Of a stretch of 45,787 nucleotides of DNA, positions 35,292 through 43,893 are shown one piece after another; position 1 is the first letter of the stretch, and each line of letters opens with the position of its first letter. Source of the stretch: Silicimonas sp. Lineage in GTDB: Bacteria > Pseudomonadota > Alphaproteobacteria > Rhodobacterales > Rhodobacteraceae. The notes beneath the pieces are model-generated. The model saw nothing but the letters and a program-made list of their open reading frames with translations. It did not search any database and was not told the DNA's origin. The position numbers and the translations under genes are program-made. The stretch lies in NCBI GenBank assembly GCA_022826385.1, contig JAJDUZ010000024.1, forward strand, positions 1 to 45,787. Direction: 5' to 3'.

Positions 35292-35325
35292 TCACTTGAA
35301 AAAAGTGAACTGGACAGTTTATATT
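35292..35325 (+). promoter_or_regulatory. Promoter with candidate TetR operator
   Basis: TTGAAA (35296-35301) and TATATT (35320-35325) are 18 bp apart. In the spacer lies AACTG-GA-CAGTT (35308-35319), a perfect dyad, and TCACTT-GAAAA-AAGTGA (35292-35308) overlaps the -35. Position argues for autorepression by the TetR gene starting at 35357. Confidence 0.6.
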
Positions 35326-35356
35326 CAAAGAACTGAACGGGACGGATGAGGACGAC

Positions 35357-35983
35357 ATGAACGCGCCGCAGGCCATCGTGAAACACGGTCGGAAGTTTGA
35401 CCAGGTTCTGGATGGCGCACGCAAGGTATTCATGCGCGACGGGTTCGAGGGCGCCAGCGTCGACGATATTGTCCGCGAAGCCGGTGTGTCGAAGGCGACG
35501 CTCTACTCGTACTTCCCGGACAAGCGATTGCTGTTCCTCGAAGTTGCCAAAATCGAGTGCCAGTCACAGTCTGATGACGCGATTGCTGAAATCGCCTCGT
35601 CTGATGATGTCCGCTACGCACTGACCACCGCCGCCAAAAGAATGACGCGCTTTTTCATGTCGGATGTCGGGTTGCAGGTGCACCGGATCATCGTCGGTGA
35701 AAGCCAGCGTTTCCCCGAGATTGGGCGCGAGTTCTATGAAAGCGGGCCGGCCCGCGTTCACGCGATCCTGCGGCAGTTCCTGCAAAAGGGCGTCGACGCC
35801 GGCAAGCTGGAGATCGAGGATATCGATCTTGCCGCCGACCAGTTCCCCGAACTTTGCAAGGCCGGTCTGCATCTGAAGATGGTTCTGGGACTGCGCGACA
35901 CGCCGTCAGACGCCGAAATCGATCGCGTCATCGAAGGGGCGGTCGACGTGTTTCTTTGCAGATACGAACGGCGCCACCGCTAG
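35357..35983 (+). CDS. TetR/AcrR family transcriptional regulator
   Basis: 208-aa repressor with N-terminal helix-turn-helix (VFMRDGFEGASVDDIVREAGVSKATLYSYFPDKRLLFLEV, about 20-60) and a ligand-binding helical bundle similar to those of AefR/AcrR-like regulators. Its promoter holds two palindromes, suggesting autoregulation. It ends three bases before the convergent NYN gene, and no efflux or catabolic gene it might control is adjacent, so the regulon lies elsewhere. Confidence 0.92.
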   Translation: MNAPQAIVKHGRKFDQVLDGARKVFMRDGFEGASVDDIVREAGVSKATLYSYFPDKRLLFLEVAKIECQSQSDDAIAEIASSDDVRYALTTAAKRMTRFFMSDVGLQVHRIIVGESQRFPEIGREFYESGPARVHAILRQFLQKGVDAGKLEIEDIDLAADQFPELCKAGLHLKMVLGLRDTPSDAEIDRVIEGAVDVFLCRYERRHR

Positions 35984-35986
35984 CCT

Positions 35987-36694
35987 TCAGTCGACCCGGC
36001 GCACATGCAGTTGGGTGCCGATCTTCTTCGTCTCAAATCGCGACAAGCCCGAGATCAGATCGCTGAGCTTCTTGCAGCCATAGGTGCGCGGATCGAAGTC
36101 CGGCGTGTCCCGCGTGATGTACTGGCCAAGCTGACCCAACGCGTACCAATCGTCATCCGAATTGATCTTTTCCATCGCCCGCGTGATCAGCGGAATGGCC
36201 GTCTTCGGGTCCTGCTTGCCACGTCCGGCGCCCTTGCTGGTTGGGGTCGGCTCGTCGATGATGTTTTCCAGCAGGATAAACCGGTTGCAGACGTTCCGCA
36301 GGCTTTCAGGCGTCTTCGCCTCGCCAACTCCAATCACGTCCAGCCCCTGTTCGCGGACCCGGTTCGCCAGGGATGTGAAGTCACTGTCCGACGACACCAG
36401 AACGAACCCGTCGAACCGGCCAGAATGCAGAATGTCCATCGCATCGATCACAAGCCCGATATCGCTGGCGTTCTTGCCGGTGGTGTTCGCGGTTTCCTGA
36501 TGCGCCACCAGGCCAAGCTCGTGCACGACCTTGGCCCAAGTGTTCAGCCGCGATGAAGACCAGTCGCCATAGACCCGCCGCAATGCCGGTTCCCCGAAAG
36601 ACGTAATCTCTTTCAGGATCGCCCCGGCATACTTGGCGGGAATGTTGTCCGCGTCGATCAGAACGGCGTAAAGCGGTCGGTCGCGCTCGGCCAT
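35987..36694 (-). CDS. NYN-domain nuclease-like protein with LOTUS domain
   Basis: 235-aa protein. Residues 1-145 form a NYN (PIN-like) domain: VLIDADNIPAKYAG, VYGDWSSSRLNTW, ASDIGLVIDAMDIL and VSSDSDFTSLANRVREQG, with the acidic residues expected for RNase activity. Residues about 160-235 (AIPLITRAMEKINSDDDWYALGQLGQYITRDTPDFDPRTYGCKKLSDLI) match an OST-HTH/LOTUS RNA-binding domain, a known fusion in bacterial LabA-like proteins. Its ATG overlaps the ClpP-like stop by one base (TGATG). RNA decay is the probable role. Confidence 0.9.
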   Translation of the reverse strand: MAERDRPLYAVLIDADNIPAKYAGAILKEITSFGEPALRRVYGDWSSSRLNTWAKVVHELGLVAHQETANTTGKNASDIGLVIDAMDILHSGRFDGFVLVSSDSDFTSLANRVREQGLDVIGVGEAKTPESLRNVCNRFILLENIIDEPTPTSKGAGRGKQDPKTAIPLITRAMEKINSDDDWYALGQLGQYITRDTPDFDPRTYGCKKLSDLISGLSRFETKKIGTQLHVRRVD

Positions 36695-37281
36695 CAGGCC
36701 AGTTCGTCGGCGCTGCTGATCACCTTGCCCAGAAGTCCATACTCCAGAGCCTCGTCGGTGTTCAGCCAGAAGTCACGCTCGGTGTCCTTGGCGATTTTCT
36801 TTTCGGTCTGGCCGGTCGCATCGGCAAAGATGCGATGGAAGCGTTCGCGCATGATCCGGATTTGATCCGCCTGAATCTGGATGTCCGACACCGAGCCACC
36901 GACGCCCCCGCGCGGTTCGTGCAGCAGGAAGCGCGTGTTCGGCAGACAAAGCCGGTTTTCCTTCTTTGCGCCCACGAAGATCAACGCACCGGCGCTTGCG
37001 ACCCAGCCCGAACCGATGCAGCGCACGGTGGGGCGGATGAACTTGATCATGTCATGGACCATATCGCCCGATTCCACGTGACCGCCGGGTGACGAGATGA
37101 ACACGTTGATCGGATCGTCGCTGTCTTCGGCCAGTGCAATCAATTGCGTGGTCACGCGATTGGCCAGCTTGTCGTTGATCTCGCCGGTGATCAGCACCGT
37201 CCGGGACTTGAAGAACAGCTCGCCAGCCTTGGGGCCTGCGCCTTCGCTCTTGTCGTCGTCTTTCTTGTCGTCGTCGGCCAT
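36694..37281 (-). CDS. ClpP-like serine protease subunit
   Basis: 195-aa ClpP-fold protein. The catalytic triad is intact: Ser97 (GWVASAGALI), His121 (FLLHEPRGG) and Asp170 (DTERDFWLN). FISSPGGHVESGDMV is the usual substrate groove. It diverges from housekeeping ClpP around the active site (GSGWVASAG rather than G-x-A-A-S-M-G) and has a short charged N-terminus. It is probably a second ClpP-type peptidase, not the main one. AGGAG precedes the Met at 37281. It is translationally coupled to the NYN-LOTUS gene. Confidence 0.88.
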   Translation of the reverse strand: MADDDKKDDDKSEGAGPKAGELFFKSRTVLITGEINDKLANRVTTQLIALAEDSDDPINVFISSPGGHVESGDMVHDMIKFIRPTVRCIGSGWVASAGALIFVGAKKENRLCLPNTRFLLHEPRGGVGGSVSDIQIQADQIRIMRERFHRIFADATGQTEKKIAKDTERDFWLNTDEALEYGLLGKVISSADELA

Positions 37282-37360
37282 GTGCCTGCTCCTCGAATAA
37301 CTTGTCCGGAATGTCGGTGCTGCGGCAGGGAATGACAAGGGGCGTTTAAGAAAGCGTTGC

Positions 37361-37840
37361 TCAGAGGAAACGATGCAGAACAAGGGCATCGGTGAAATCG
37401 CCCGAGGGCAGCTTGAAAGCGCGAGGGATGCGGCCAATCTCGGCAAACCCCGCCCGGGCCCATGTGTCGATGGCACGCGTATTGCTGGCCAGGACGAAAT
37501 TGTATTGCATCGCTTCGAAGCCAAGGGCTTTTGCTTCCGTCAAAGAAAAAGCAAGCATGGCACGGGCGACGCCTTTGCCTTGTGCCTCTCGCGCCGTGAT
37601 GTACCCGCAATTGCAGACATGGGCGCCGCCGCCCTGCTGGTTCGGGCGCATGTAAAACGTGCCGACCAGCGCCTCATCCTTTTCGGCGACATAGGCATGA
37701 TGGGCCGTCCAATAGTCCAGCGCCTCTTCCCGCGATATCCCGGGATCGATCGCATAGGTGTCGCCCGCCCGGAATACAGGTTCCAGCATCGACCAGACCG
37801 GATCGGCGTCCTCTGGCTGAAAGGCGCGTATCTGCATCAT
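37361..37840 (-). CDS. GNAT family N-acetyltransferase
   Basis: 159-aa acetyltransferase. The acetyl-CoA loop is YITAREAQGKGVARAMLAFSLTEAKALGF, and the last strand and helix (YNFVLASNTRAIDTWARAGFAEIGRIPRAF) are standard. The substrate cannot be predicted. An alternative start one codon in (37837) is possible. It lies between the ClpP-like gene and the dispersed element that ends adhC. Confidence 0.85.
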   Translation of the reverse strand: MMQIRAFQPEDADPVWSMLEPVFRAGDTYAIDPGISREEALDYWTAHHAYVAEKDEALVGTFYMRPNQQGGGAHVCNCGYITAREAQGKGVARAMLAFSLTEAKALGFEAMQYNFVLASNTRAIDTWARAGFAEIGRIPRAFKLPSGDFTDALVLHRFL

Positions 37841-37911
37841 TCGCCTGTTCGAAAATATCCCAGGGGGTCTGGGGGACAGCGTCCCCCAGTCAGTCGTCGA
37901 GGCGAAGCCTC
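37840..37911. repeat. Dispersed palindromic element, copy B
   Basis: The core CGCCTGTTCGAAAATATCCC starts at 37842 and is followed by CTGGGGGA-CAGCG-TCCCCCAG and GAGGC-GAA-GCCTC hairpins. Read from the minus strand it follows the adhC stop and ends at the next gene's start. It shares the core of copies A and C. Confidence 0.7.
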
Positions 37912-37918
37912 GGCGAAA

Positions 37919-39031
37919 TCAGTAAACGACAACGCTTCGGATCGACTTGCCTTCGTGCATCAGGTCAAAGCCCTCGTTGATGTTCTCGAGGCTCAGCGTG
38001 TGCGTGATCATCGGATCGATCTCGATTTTGCCGTCCATGTACCAGTCCACGATCTTTGGCACATCGGTCCGGCCACGCGCGCCGCCGAACGCCGTGCCGC
38101 GCCAGACGCGACCGGTGACCAACTGGAAAGGGCGCGTGGAAATCTCGGCACCCGCCGGTGCGACGCCGATGATGACGCTTTCCCCCCAACCCTTGTGCGC
38201 CGATTCCAGCGCGGCACGCATGACATCGACATTGCCGGTTGCGTCGAACGTATAGTCTGCGCCGCCCTTGGTCAGATCGACAAGGTAAGGCACCAGATCG
38301 CCCTCGACCTCTTTCGGGTTCACGAAGTCGGTCATTCCGAACTTCTCGGCCATCGGCTTTTTCGACGGGTTCACATCGACACCGACGATCTGGTCGGCAC
38401 CGGCAAGGCGCAGGCCCTGAATGACGTTCAGACCAATGCCGCCCAGTCCAAAGACAATGGCGCGACTGCCTTGCTCGACCTTGGCGGTGTAAATCACCGC
38501 ACCTATGCCGGTGGTCACGCCGCAGCCGATATAGCAGATCTTGTCGAAGGGCGCGTCCTCCCGCACCTTGGCAAGGCTGATTTCGGGCAGCACGGTGTGG
38601 TTCGAGAACGTCGAACAGCCCATATAGTGCAGGATCGGATCGCCATCGAGCGTCGAGAAACGGGACGTGCCATCCGGCATCAGACCCTGGCCTTGGGTAG
38701 CGCGCACCTTCTGACAGAGGTTCGTTTTCGGGTGCAGGCAGTATTCGCACTCACGGCACTCGGCCGTGTAAAGCGGGATCACGTGGTCGCCGGGCTTCAG
38801 GCTGGTCACGCCAGCGCCCACCTCCAGCACAACACCTGCACCCTCGTGGCCAAGGATCGCCGGGAAGAGCCCTTCGGGGTCGGCCCCGGACAACGTGAAT
38901 TCATCCGTGTGGCAAATGCCGGTGGCCTTGATCTCGACCAGCACTTCGCCGGCTTTGGGGCCTTCCAGATTGACGTCCATGATCTCCAGCGGTTTGCCGG
39001 CAGCGGTTGCAACGGCGGCACGGGTGCGCAT
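37919..39031 (-). CDS. adhC: S-(hydroxymethyl)glutathione dehydrogenase, class III ADH
   Basis: 370-aa zinc enzyme oxidising S-hydroxymethylglutathione (from formaldehyde) to S-formylglutathione with NAD+. Zinc and cofactor motifs are complete: [23 protein letters not shown], the structural Cys4 ([15 protein letters not shown]), [36 protein letters not shown] and [15 protein letters not shown]. Roseobacters use it to detoxify formaldehyde from methylated compounds. Strong GGGAGG precedes the Met at 39031. The usual S-formylglutathione hydrolase partner is absent here. Confidence 0.96.
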   Translation of the reverse strand: MRTRAAVATAAGKPLEIMDVNLEGPKAGEVLVEIKATGICHTDEFTLSGADPEGLFPAILGHEGAGVVLEVGAGVTSLKPGDHVIPLYTAECRECEYCLHPKTNLCQKVRATQGQGLMPDGTSRFSTLDGDPILHYMGCSTFSNHTVLPEISLAKVREDAPFDKICYIGCGVTTGIGAVIYTAKVEQGSRAIVFGLGGIGLNVIQGLRLAGADQIVGVDVNPSKKPMAEKFGMTDFVNPKEVEGDLVPYLVDLTKGGADYTFDATGNVDVMRAALESAHKGWGESVIIGVAPAGAEISTRPFQLVTGRVWRGTAFGGARGRTDVPKIVDWYMDGKIEIDPMITHTLSLENINEGFDLMHEGKSIRSVVVY

Positions 39032-39112
39032 GAGGTGTTCCTCCCTTCCTCTTCTTGCCTTGACCCTGCGCGAAGGCATGGGCGAAATCAACGCAAAGAA
39101 GGACCAACGCCG

Positions 39113-39454
39113 ATGCGATTCACAGTTCCTGCGCTTTTAATTCTGGCAATGACGGCCTGTGCCCCAAGCACACCGGATGACCGCGAGACTGACGAACCGG
39201 TGGCAGGTGGCGAGCGCGCCTTGCCCGGGCCCAGCGAAGGGGGCGGTGGGGGCGAGCTTGCCGAGATCGAGCTGTGCGACGCCAAGGACTATCGGGTTCT
39301 TGTCGGAACCGATGTCAAGCTGACGTCCTTCCCTGAGGGCGCGAATCTCCGTGTTTTCGGCGAGAACGACATCGTCACGCAGGACTACATCCCGCAGCGG
39401 ACCAATATTGTGCATGACACGTCGGACCAGATCATTCGGATCTATTGCGGCTGA
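39113..39454 (+). CDS. I78-type peptidase inhibitor lipoprotein
   Basis: 113-aa lipoprotein (lipobox LAMTAC, Cys16) with a Gly-rich linker and a C-terminal domain matching inhibitor family I78: a conserved Cys pair ([16 protein letters not shown] ... IIRIYCG), [28 protein letters not shown]. The family inhibits chymotrypsin-like serine peptidases and may protect the envelope. AAGGA lies ten bases upstream of the ATG. Divergent from adhC, with no protease nearby. Confidence 0.86.
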   Translation: MRFTVPALLILAMTACAPSTPDDRETDEPVAGGERALPGPSEGGGGGELAEIELCDAKDYRVLVGTDVKLTSFPEGANLRVFGENDIVTQDYIPQRTNIVHDTSDQIIRIYCG

Positions 39455-39598
39455 AGCACCTGCGTTCTTGGTGGACTAGGCGGTAACTCGCTGATTTCTG
39501 TGCATTTGCGCTCACATCATGTTGAGCCTTGGCGGCTTGTTTCGCGCGCTGAGCGCGCCACTTTGCACGACATATCCCAAATTTGGAGTGCTCCACTT

Positions 39599-40171
39599 AT
39601 GAAACCCCTCTTCCTTGCCGCTGTTGCCGCTGCATCCCTTGGCACCTCGGCCATGGCTGCCGACAAGTACACACTCGATTCGAGCCACAGCCAGATTGTC
39701 TTCAGCTATAACCACCTTGGGTATTCGACGACCTATGGCATGTTCTCGGGCTTTGAAGGCGAGATCATGTTCGATCAGGACAGCCCCGCCAATTCGTCCG
39801 TTTCGGTCTCGATGCCCGTCATGTCCATGTTCACCGGATGGGAACAGCGCGACGGTCATTTCATGTCGGGCGACTTCTTCGGTGCGTCAGAAGGTGACCT
39901 GATCACCTTCACCTCTACCGCGATCGAGGTCACCGGCGATGATACCGCCATGATCACGGGCGACCTGACCATGAACGGCACGACGAAGTCGGTCGTTCTG
40001 GACGCCAAGCTGAACCTGACGGGCACGCACCCGATGGCCCAGACCGAATGGGCCGGTTTCGACGCGACGACAACGCTTCTGCGTTCGGACTTTGGCCTTG
40101 GCGCATTTGCCCCGGCCGTCAGCGACGAAGTGGAAGTGATCATTTCGATCGAGGCCCAGAAAGCAGGCTGA
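39599..40171 (+). CDS. YceI family periplasmic protein
   Basis: 190-aa exported lipocalin-like protein. Signal peptide MKPLFLAAVAAASLGTSAMAA is followed by the YceI beta-barrel (YTLDSSHSQIVFSYNHLGYSTTYGMFSGFEGEI ... AGFDATTTLLRSDFGLG). YceI proteins bind isoprenoid quinones or fatty amides. GGAG is 11 bases before the ATG. A strong terminator follows and is shared with the convergent b561-YceI fusion, whose tail has the same fold. Confidence 0.93.
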   Translation: MKPLFLAAVAAASLGTSAMAADKYTLDSSHSQIVFSYNHLGYSTTYGMFSGFEGEIMFDQDSPANSSVSVSMPVMSMFTGWEQRDGHFMSGDFFGASEGDLITFTSTAIEVTGDDTAMITGDLTMNGTTKSVVLDAKLNLTGTHPMAQTEWAGFDATTTLLRSDFGLGAFAPAVSDEVEVIISIEAQKAG

Positions 40172-40190
40172 TCGCAAAGCTTAATTGTCA

Positions 40191-40217
40191 AAAGGCCCGC
40201 CGATTGGCGGGCCTTTT
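40191..40217 (+). terminator. Bidirectional terminator between two convergent YceI genes
   Basis: AAAGGCCCGCC (40191-40201), loop GATT, GGCGGGCCTTT (40206-40216), followed by TCTT on the plus strand. It ends two bases before the stop of the minus-strand fusion gene and probably serves both genes. Confidence 0.9.
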
Positions 40218-40218
40218 C

Positions 40219-41421
40219 TTATGGCTCCGAGGCGCCGCGGGTGGCGGATAATGTCACGTCCACCACCACCGAGAAACCAAGCGAGCCCTCATCCGTTCCC
40301 GTCCCGATCCCGAAATCGCGCCGGTCCAGTGTCAGCTGCCCCGACATCTCGGCCTGATCGCCGTCAAGGGACAATGCAAAGGGCAGGGCCACGGGAATGA
40401 GCGTTCCTTTTATGGTGAGCGACCCGGTGGCCAAGAACGCGTCGCCGTCGCGCGTGATATCTGCAACGAAGCTGGCCGTTGGATGCTCACTCGCGTTGAA
40501 GAAGTCGGCACCCATCGCCTGCGCCGTGACCGAGCCCAGTGTCAGCGAAGGTATGGCGATCGTGACATCCACGTCGCCCATGACGCCCTCGGTCGTTTCG
40601 TCAAACGTGATGGCCGCCGTCCAGTCGGCAAAACTGCCGCGCACGTCTGACCCCAGCTGTTTCACCGTGATGGCAAGCTCGCCCGTCTCGACAGTCCAGT
40701 CGCTGTCGACCTCGGCCAAGGCGACGGCCACCGCCGTGCTTTCGTGTTTCTCGAACAGTCCAAGCGAGGCACCGATCCCAATGGCCACCGCCCAAGCGGC
40801 CACCGCCGCATAGATCGGCGCCGAGGTGCTGGCTGGTTTCACACCGGCACCTGCCTCGGTCCAACCGAACCACATGCGTTTCAGCGTGGCGTCGCGATCG
40901 ATGAAATGATGCTTCAGCGCGCCCACAATGTGCAGCAGAAGGGCCACGACCAGAACGCGCTCGAAAATGATGTGCAGGCTGGCGGTCACACCGGCCAGCG
41001 CTTCCGACTTCGGAACAAGCGGCAGGTCCTGCCCGATTGGCAGCAGGATGGGCGCGAACCCCTCGGTCGAAGCGTGATGAATCCAACCGGTCAACGGGAC
41101 CAGCACCAGCGAGCCATACAGCAACCAATGTGCGGTGGCGGCCAGAAACTGTTCGCCCCGTCGCGTGGGATGCAGCGGTGTCGGTTTCGTTTGGGTCAGG
41201 GCCCAGAGAATGCGCAAGACGGCCACGCCAAAGAGCACGACGCCCATGGTTTTGTGGATCGAGAAGAGTTGCGCCTTCTGCGCCAGCGCCTCGGGCGTGT
41301 CATAGGGCAAGCCATTGGCAATGATGCCGCTGGGGATAAGCGCAAGGATCAAAAGCGCGGTCAGCCAGTGCAGTGTTTTCGCGACGCTTCCATAGCGAGT
41401 GGCGGTGTTGGTGAGGGACAT
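40219..41421 (-). CDS. Cytochrome b561-YceI fusion protein
   Basis: 400-aa membrane protein. Residues 1-185 form a four-helix cytochrome b561 with haem-ligand His candidates in VAKTLHWLTALLI, LFSIHKTMG, TAHWLLYGS and LLLHIVGALKHHF. A further membrane helix (about 200-225) leads to a periplasmic YceI domain (235-400; DSDWTVETGELAITVKQLGSDVRGSF ... LDRRDFGIGTGTDEGSLGF). It probably takes electrons from a quinone that YceI binds; that coupling is inference. Convergent with a stand-alone yceI. Confidence 0.92.
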   Translation of the reverse strand: MSLTNTATRYGSVAKTLHWLTALLILALIPSGIIANGLPYDTPEALAQKAQLFSIHKTMGVVLFGVAVLRILWALTQTKPTPLHPTRRGEQFLAATAHWLLYGSLVLVPLTGWIHHASTEGFAPILLPIGQDLPLVPKSEALAGVTASLHIIFERVLVVALLLHIVGALKHHFIDRDATLKRMWFGWTEAGAGVKPASTSAPIYAAVAAWAVAIGIGASLGLFEKHESTAVAVALAEVDSDWTVETGELAITVKQLGSDVRGSFADWTAAITFDETTEGVMGDVDVTIAIPSLTLGSVTAQAMGADFFNASEHPTASFVADITRDGDAFLATGSLTIKGTLIPVALPFALSLDGDQAEMSGQLTLDRRDFGIGTGTDEGSLGFSVVVDVTLSATRGASEP

Positions 41422-41549
41422 TGGGGGGTGTACCTTGATTGCGTTGCTGAGGAACGATGTGTTCCGGTTACGCGCGACAGCAACCCTTTATTCCCGCAGA
41501 GCGGATGTGCGCCGGACTCGACAGGATGGGGGTCACACTTTAGATATGA

Positions 41550-41564
41550 GAACATAATGTGAAC
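41550..41564 (+). promoter_or_regulatory. LexA (SOS) box upstream of imuB
   Basis: GAACATAATGTGAAC is an exact alphaproteobacterial LexA site (GAAC-N7-GAAC) 18 bases before the ATG at 41583. It is the expected regulatory element of an SOS mutagenesis gene and shows that a start at GTG 41559, inside the box, is wrong. Confidence 0.92.
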
Positions 41565-41582
41565 ATCGGTGTGCTGCCTGCC

Positions 41583-43238
41583 ATGCCCCAGCGACGTATT
41601 CTCTCGCTCTGGTTTCCGCGTCTCGCGGCCGAGCGTTGCCTGCGCGACCGCCGCGGATTGCCCGCCGGCGCATTCGCGGTTGTGGGGGATGTGAAGAATG
41701 CGCAGGTGCTGATCTCGCTTTCGGCCGAGGCCGAGAGGGCGGGTTTAAGCGTGGGCCAACCGCTGCGCGATGCGCATGCAATGTGCCCCGAACTGCAGAC
41801 GCAGTTGCAGAATGCAGCGCTTGATCGCGCGTTCCTGACGGTGCTGCGCCGCTGGGCCGGCAAGTTCAGCCCCTGGGTTTCGGAAGAGGCCCCGGACGGG
41901 CTGGTGATCGACCTGACGGGGTGCGCGCATCTCTTCGGGGGCGAGGCGTCGCTGATGGAGGTGGTCGAAGCTGACTGTGCCGATCTTGGGTTGAGCGTCC
42001 GGATGGGCATTGCCGACACGGTCGGTGCGGCCTGGGCCTTGGCCCGGTTTGCGGGCGCGGGGCAGGGCGGTGCCCGTTCTGGCGATGACATCGCGCAGGA
42101 AGCGCGCGCAACCCGCTCGCGCGCGGCCAAGCGCCGGCATTGGGAACGCGGTGGTCCGGCGCCGAGCACGCAAACACCACCCAACCGCAGCACCCGGATC
42201 GCGGCCAGCGGCCAGACCCGCACGGCGCTGGCTGCTCTGCCGATTGCCGCGCTGAGACTGGACGACGACACTGTCCTCACGCTCAACCGGCTGGGACTCC
42301 GGCAAATCGGGGACCTTGCGGGCCAGCCACGGGCCGCACTGGCGCGGCGTTTCGGGCGCAGCTTGGTGCGTCGTCTTGATCAGGCGTTGGGGATCGAGCC
42401 CGAGCCGGTGAACCCGGCCCGCGCGCCTGACCATTTCGCGGTGCGCCTGACCTTGCCCGAACCGATCGGGCTGGCAGCCGACATCATGGCGGCGCTTGAT
42501 CGCTTGCTGCCGCCCCTGTCGGACAAACTGAAAAATGCCGGGCGCGGGGTGCGGCGCATCCGGATGGAATGCCATCGCAGCGATCACACGCTGGATACGG
42601 TTGAAGCCGGTTTGGCACGCCCCTCTGCCGAACCGGACCGCATCCGGCCCTTGCTGGCGATGAAGGCCGAAGAGATCGACGCAGGCTTCGGGATCGACAT
42701 GATCCGTCTTGTGGCCGTGATCACGGAACCCGCACATGCGCACCAGCACCGGGGCCATGCAGACGCAGCCTCGGACGGGGTTTCGCGGTTGTCGGGGTCG
42801 GACGAGATGGCCGATTTGCTGGGCCGGATCGGGGGGCGCATTGGCCTTGAGGCCATCACCCGCCTGCATCCGGCGGACAGTCATATCCCCGAGAAAACCG
42901 CGAAGTTCCTCGCGGCCGCCTGGTCAGACCCCGCGGCAGCCTGGCCCAAGGGTCGCGCTCCGCGCCCGCTGGAGCTCTGGCGTCCCGAGCTTGTCATGGC
43001 GCACGAAGCGCCTAACCTGCCTGCCAGTTTTCGCTGGCGAAACCGCGATTTCGAGACGCATACGGGGCTTGGTCCCGAACGCATTTCCCCGGAATGGTGG
43101 CTGGATGATCCGGACTGGCGCACAGGGGTGCGCGATTATTGGCGGGTCACGACGCGGTCTGGTGAGCGGCTTTGGATGTATTACGCTTATGGCGCAACGC
43201 TCTCGCCGGGGTGGTTTTGTCATGGAAGTTTCTGCTGA
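41583..43238 (+). CDS. imuB: ImuB, Y-family DNA polymerase-like mutasome subunit
   Basis: 551-aa Y-family polymerase homologue that recruits the error-prone polymerase DnaE2 to the clamp. The fingers and palm are recognisable (RRILSLWFPRLAAERCLR, LVIDLTGCAHLFGGEASLME) but lack the catalytic Asp/Glu residues, as in other ImuB proteins. Helix-hairpin-helix (LTLNRLGLRQIGDLAGQPRAALARRFG) and little-finger parts follow, then an ImuA-contacting C-terminal region. It has a LexA box 18 bases upstream. imuA and dnaE2, usually in the same cassette, are not adjacent. Confidence 0.93.
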   Translation: MPQRRILSLWFPRLAAERCLRDRRGLPAGAFAVVGDVKNAQVLISLSAEAERAGLSVGQPLRDAHAMCPELQTQLQNAALDRAFLTVLRRWAGKFSPWVSEEAPDGLVIDLTGCAHLFGGEASLMEVVEADCADLGLSVRMGIADTVGAAWALARFAGAGQGGARSGDDIAQEARATRSRAAKRRHWERGGPAPSTQTPPNRSTRIAASGQTRTALAALPIAALRLDDDTVLTLNRLGLRQIGDLAGQPRAALARRFGRSLVRRLDQALGIEPEPVNPARAPDHFAVRLTLPEPIGLAADIMAALDRLLPPLSDKLKNAGRGVRRIRMECHRSDHTLDTVEAGLARPSAEPDRIRPLLAMKAEEIDAGFGIDMIRLVAVITEPAHAHQHRGHADAASDGVSRLSGSDEMADLLGRIGGRIGLEAITRLHPADSHIPEKTAKFLAAAWSDPAAAWPKGRAPRPLELWRPELVMAHEAPNLPASFRWRNRDFETHTGLGPERISPEWWLDDPDWRTGVRDYWRVTTRSGERLWMYYAYGATLSPGWFCHGSFC

Positions 43239-43267
43239 GCCTGGATCGGTTGCGCCGGGCGAGGGGT

Positions 43268-43313
43268 CTGGGGAGGCAGAGCCTCCCCAGCGGATCGCCG
43301 CCGCAGGCGGCGA
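43268..43313. repeat. Dispersed palindromic element, partial copy D
   Basis: CTGGGGAGGC-AGA-GCCTCCCCAG (43268-43290) and TCGCCGCC-GCA-GGCGGCGA (43295-43313): two perfect hairpins with the same two-hairpin plan and GGGGTCTGGGG lead as copy B, but without the CGCCTGTTCG core. It separates convergent imuB and a fasciclin gene. Confidence 0.7.
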
Positions 43314-43317
43314 CACA

Positions 43318-43812
43318 TCACTTGGGCAGAAGAACCTTGTCGATCACATGGATCACGCCGTTCGTGGCGATGATATCCGCTGTGGTCACCCGGCTCTGGT
43401 TCACATGGACACCGTTCCGTCCATCAACATGAACCGTCTGTCCCTGAACCGTGGCAACGTTCAGACGCTTGCCAGCCAGTTGGTCCGAGGTCACGGCGCC
43501 CGGCACGACATGATAGGTCAGAACCTTGACCAGTTGATCCTTGTTCTCGGGCAAAAGCAGCGTTTCGACCGTACCTTCGGGCAGTGCGGCGAACGCGGCA
43601 TTTGTCGGTGCAAAGACCGTAAATGGTCCGTCGCTCTTCAATGTGTCGACCAGATCGGCGGCAGTCACCGCGGCGACCAGCGTCGAAAAATCGTCGTTGG
43701 ATGCGGCGATATCGACGATGTCGTCACCGTCATCCATCGGTGCACAAGCGGCCAGTGCAATCGCGGCCACACCTGCCACAAGTTTCAAAGCAGTCCTACG
43801 TGTTGGACCCAT
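43318..43812 (-). CDS. Fasciclin (FAS1) domain lipoprotein
   Basis: 164-aa protein with an N-terminal Tat-like/lipobox leader ([20 protein letters not shown]) and one FAS1 domain. H1 and H2 boxes are [16 protein letters not shown] and [16 protein letters not shown] in LTYHVVPG is the conserved motif. FAS1 domains mediate adhesion at the cell surface. GAAGGAG precedes the start. It follows a homologous gene (43894-44379), which is likely a tandem duplicate. Confidence 0.92.
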   Translation of the reverse strand: MGPTRRTALKLVAGVAAIALAACAPMDDGDDIVDIAASNDDFSTLVAAVTAADLVDTLKSDGPFTVFAPTNAAFAALPEGTVETLLLPENKDQLVKVLTYHVVPGAVTSDQLAGKRLNVATVQGQTVHVDGRNGVHVNQSRVTTADIIATNGVIHVIDKVLLPK

Positions 43813-43850
43813 GTCCCTCACTCCTTCATTCGTCTCTCTTGTTTTTGATA

Positions 43851-43878
43851 GAAAAGAGCGGCCCCGAAGGACCGCTCT
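43851..43878 (-). terminator. Intrinsic terminator after the upstream fasciclin gene
   Basis: On the minus strand AGAGCGGTCC-TTCG-GGGCCGCTCT (43878-43855, one G-T pair) is followed by TTTC. It lies 16 bases beyond the stop of the fasciclin gene at 43894 and separates it from the second copy. Confidence 0.8.
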
Positions 43879-43893
43879 GGTATCGTGCCGAAA

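Noticed and set aside
37373..39454. Very long plus-strand frame through the GNAT and adhC region
   Set aside because: Only its last 113 codons (39113-39454) are a real gene, the I78 lipoprotein with its own ribosome site; the rest is antisense to adhC and GNAT.
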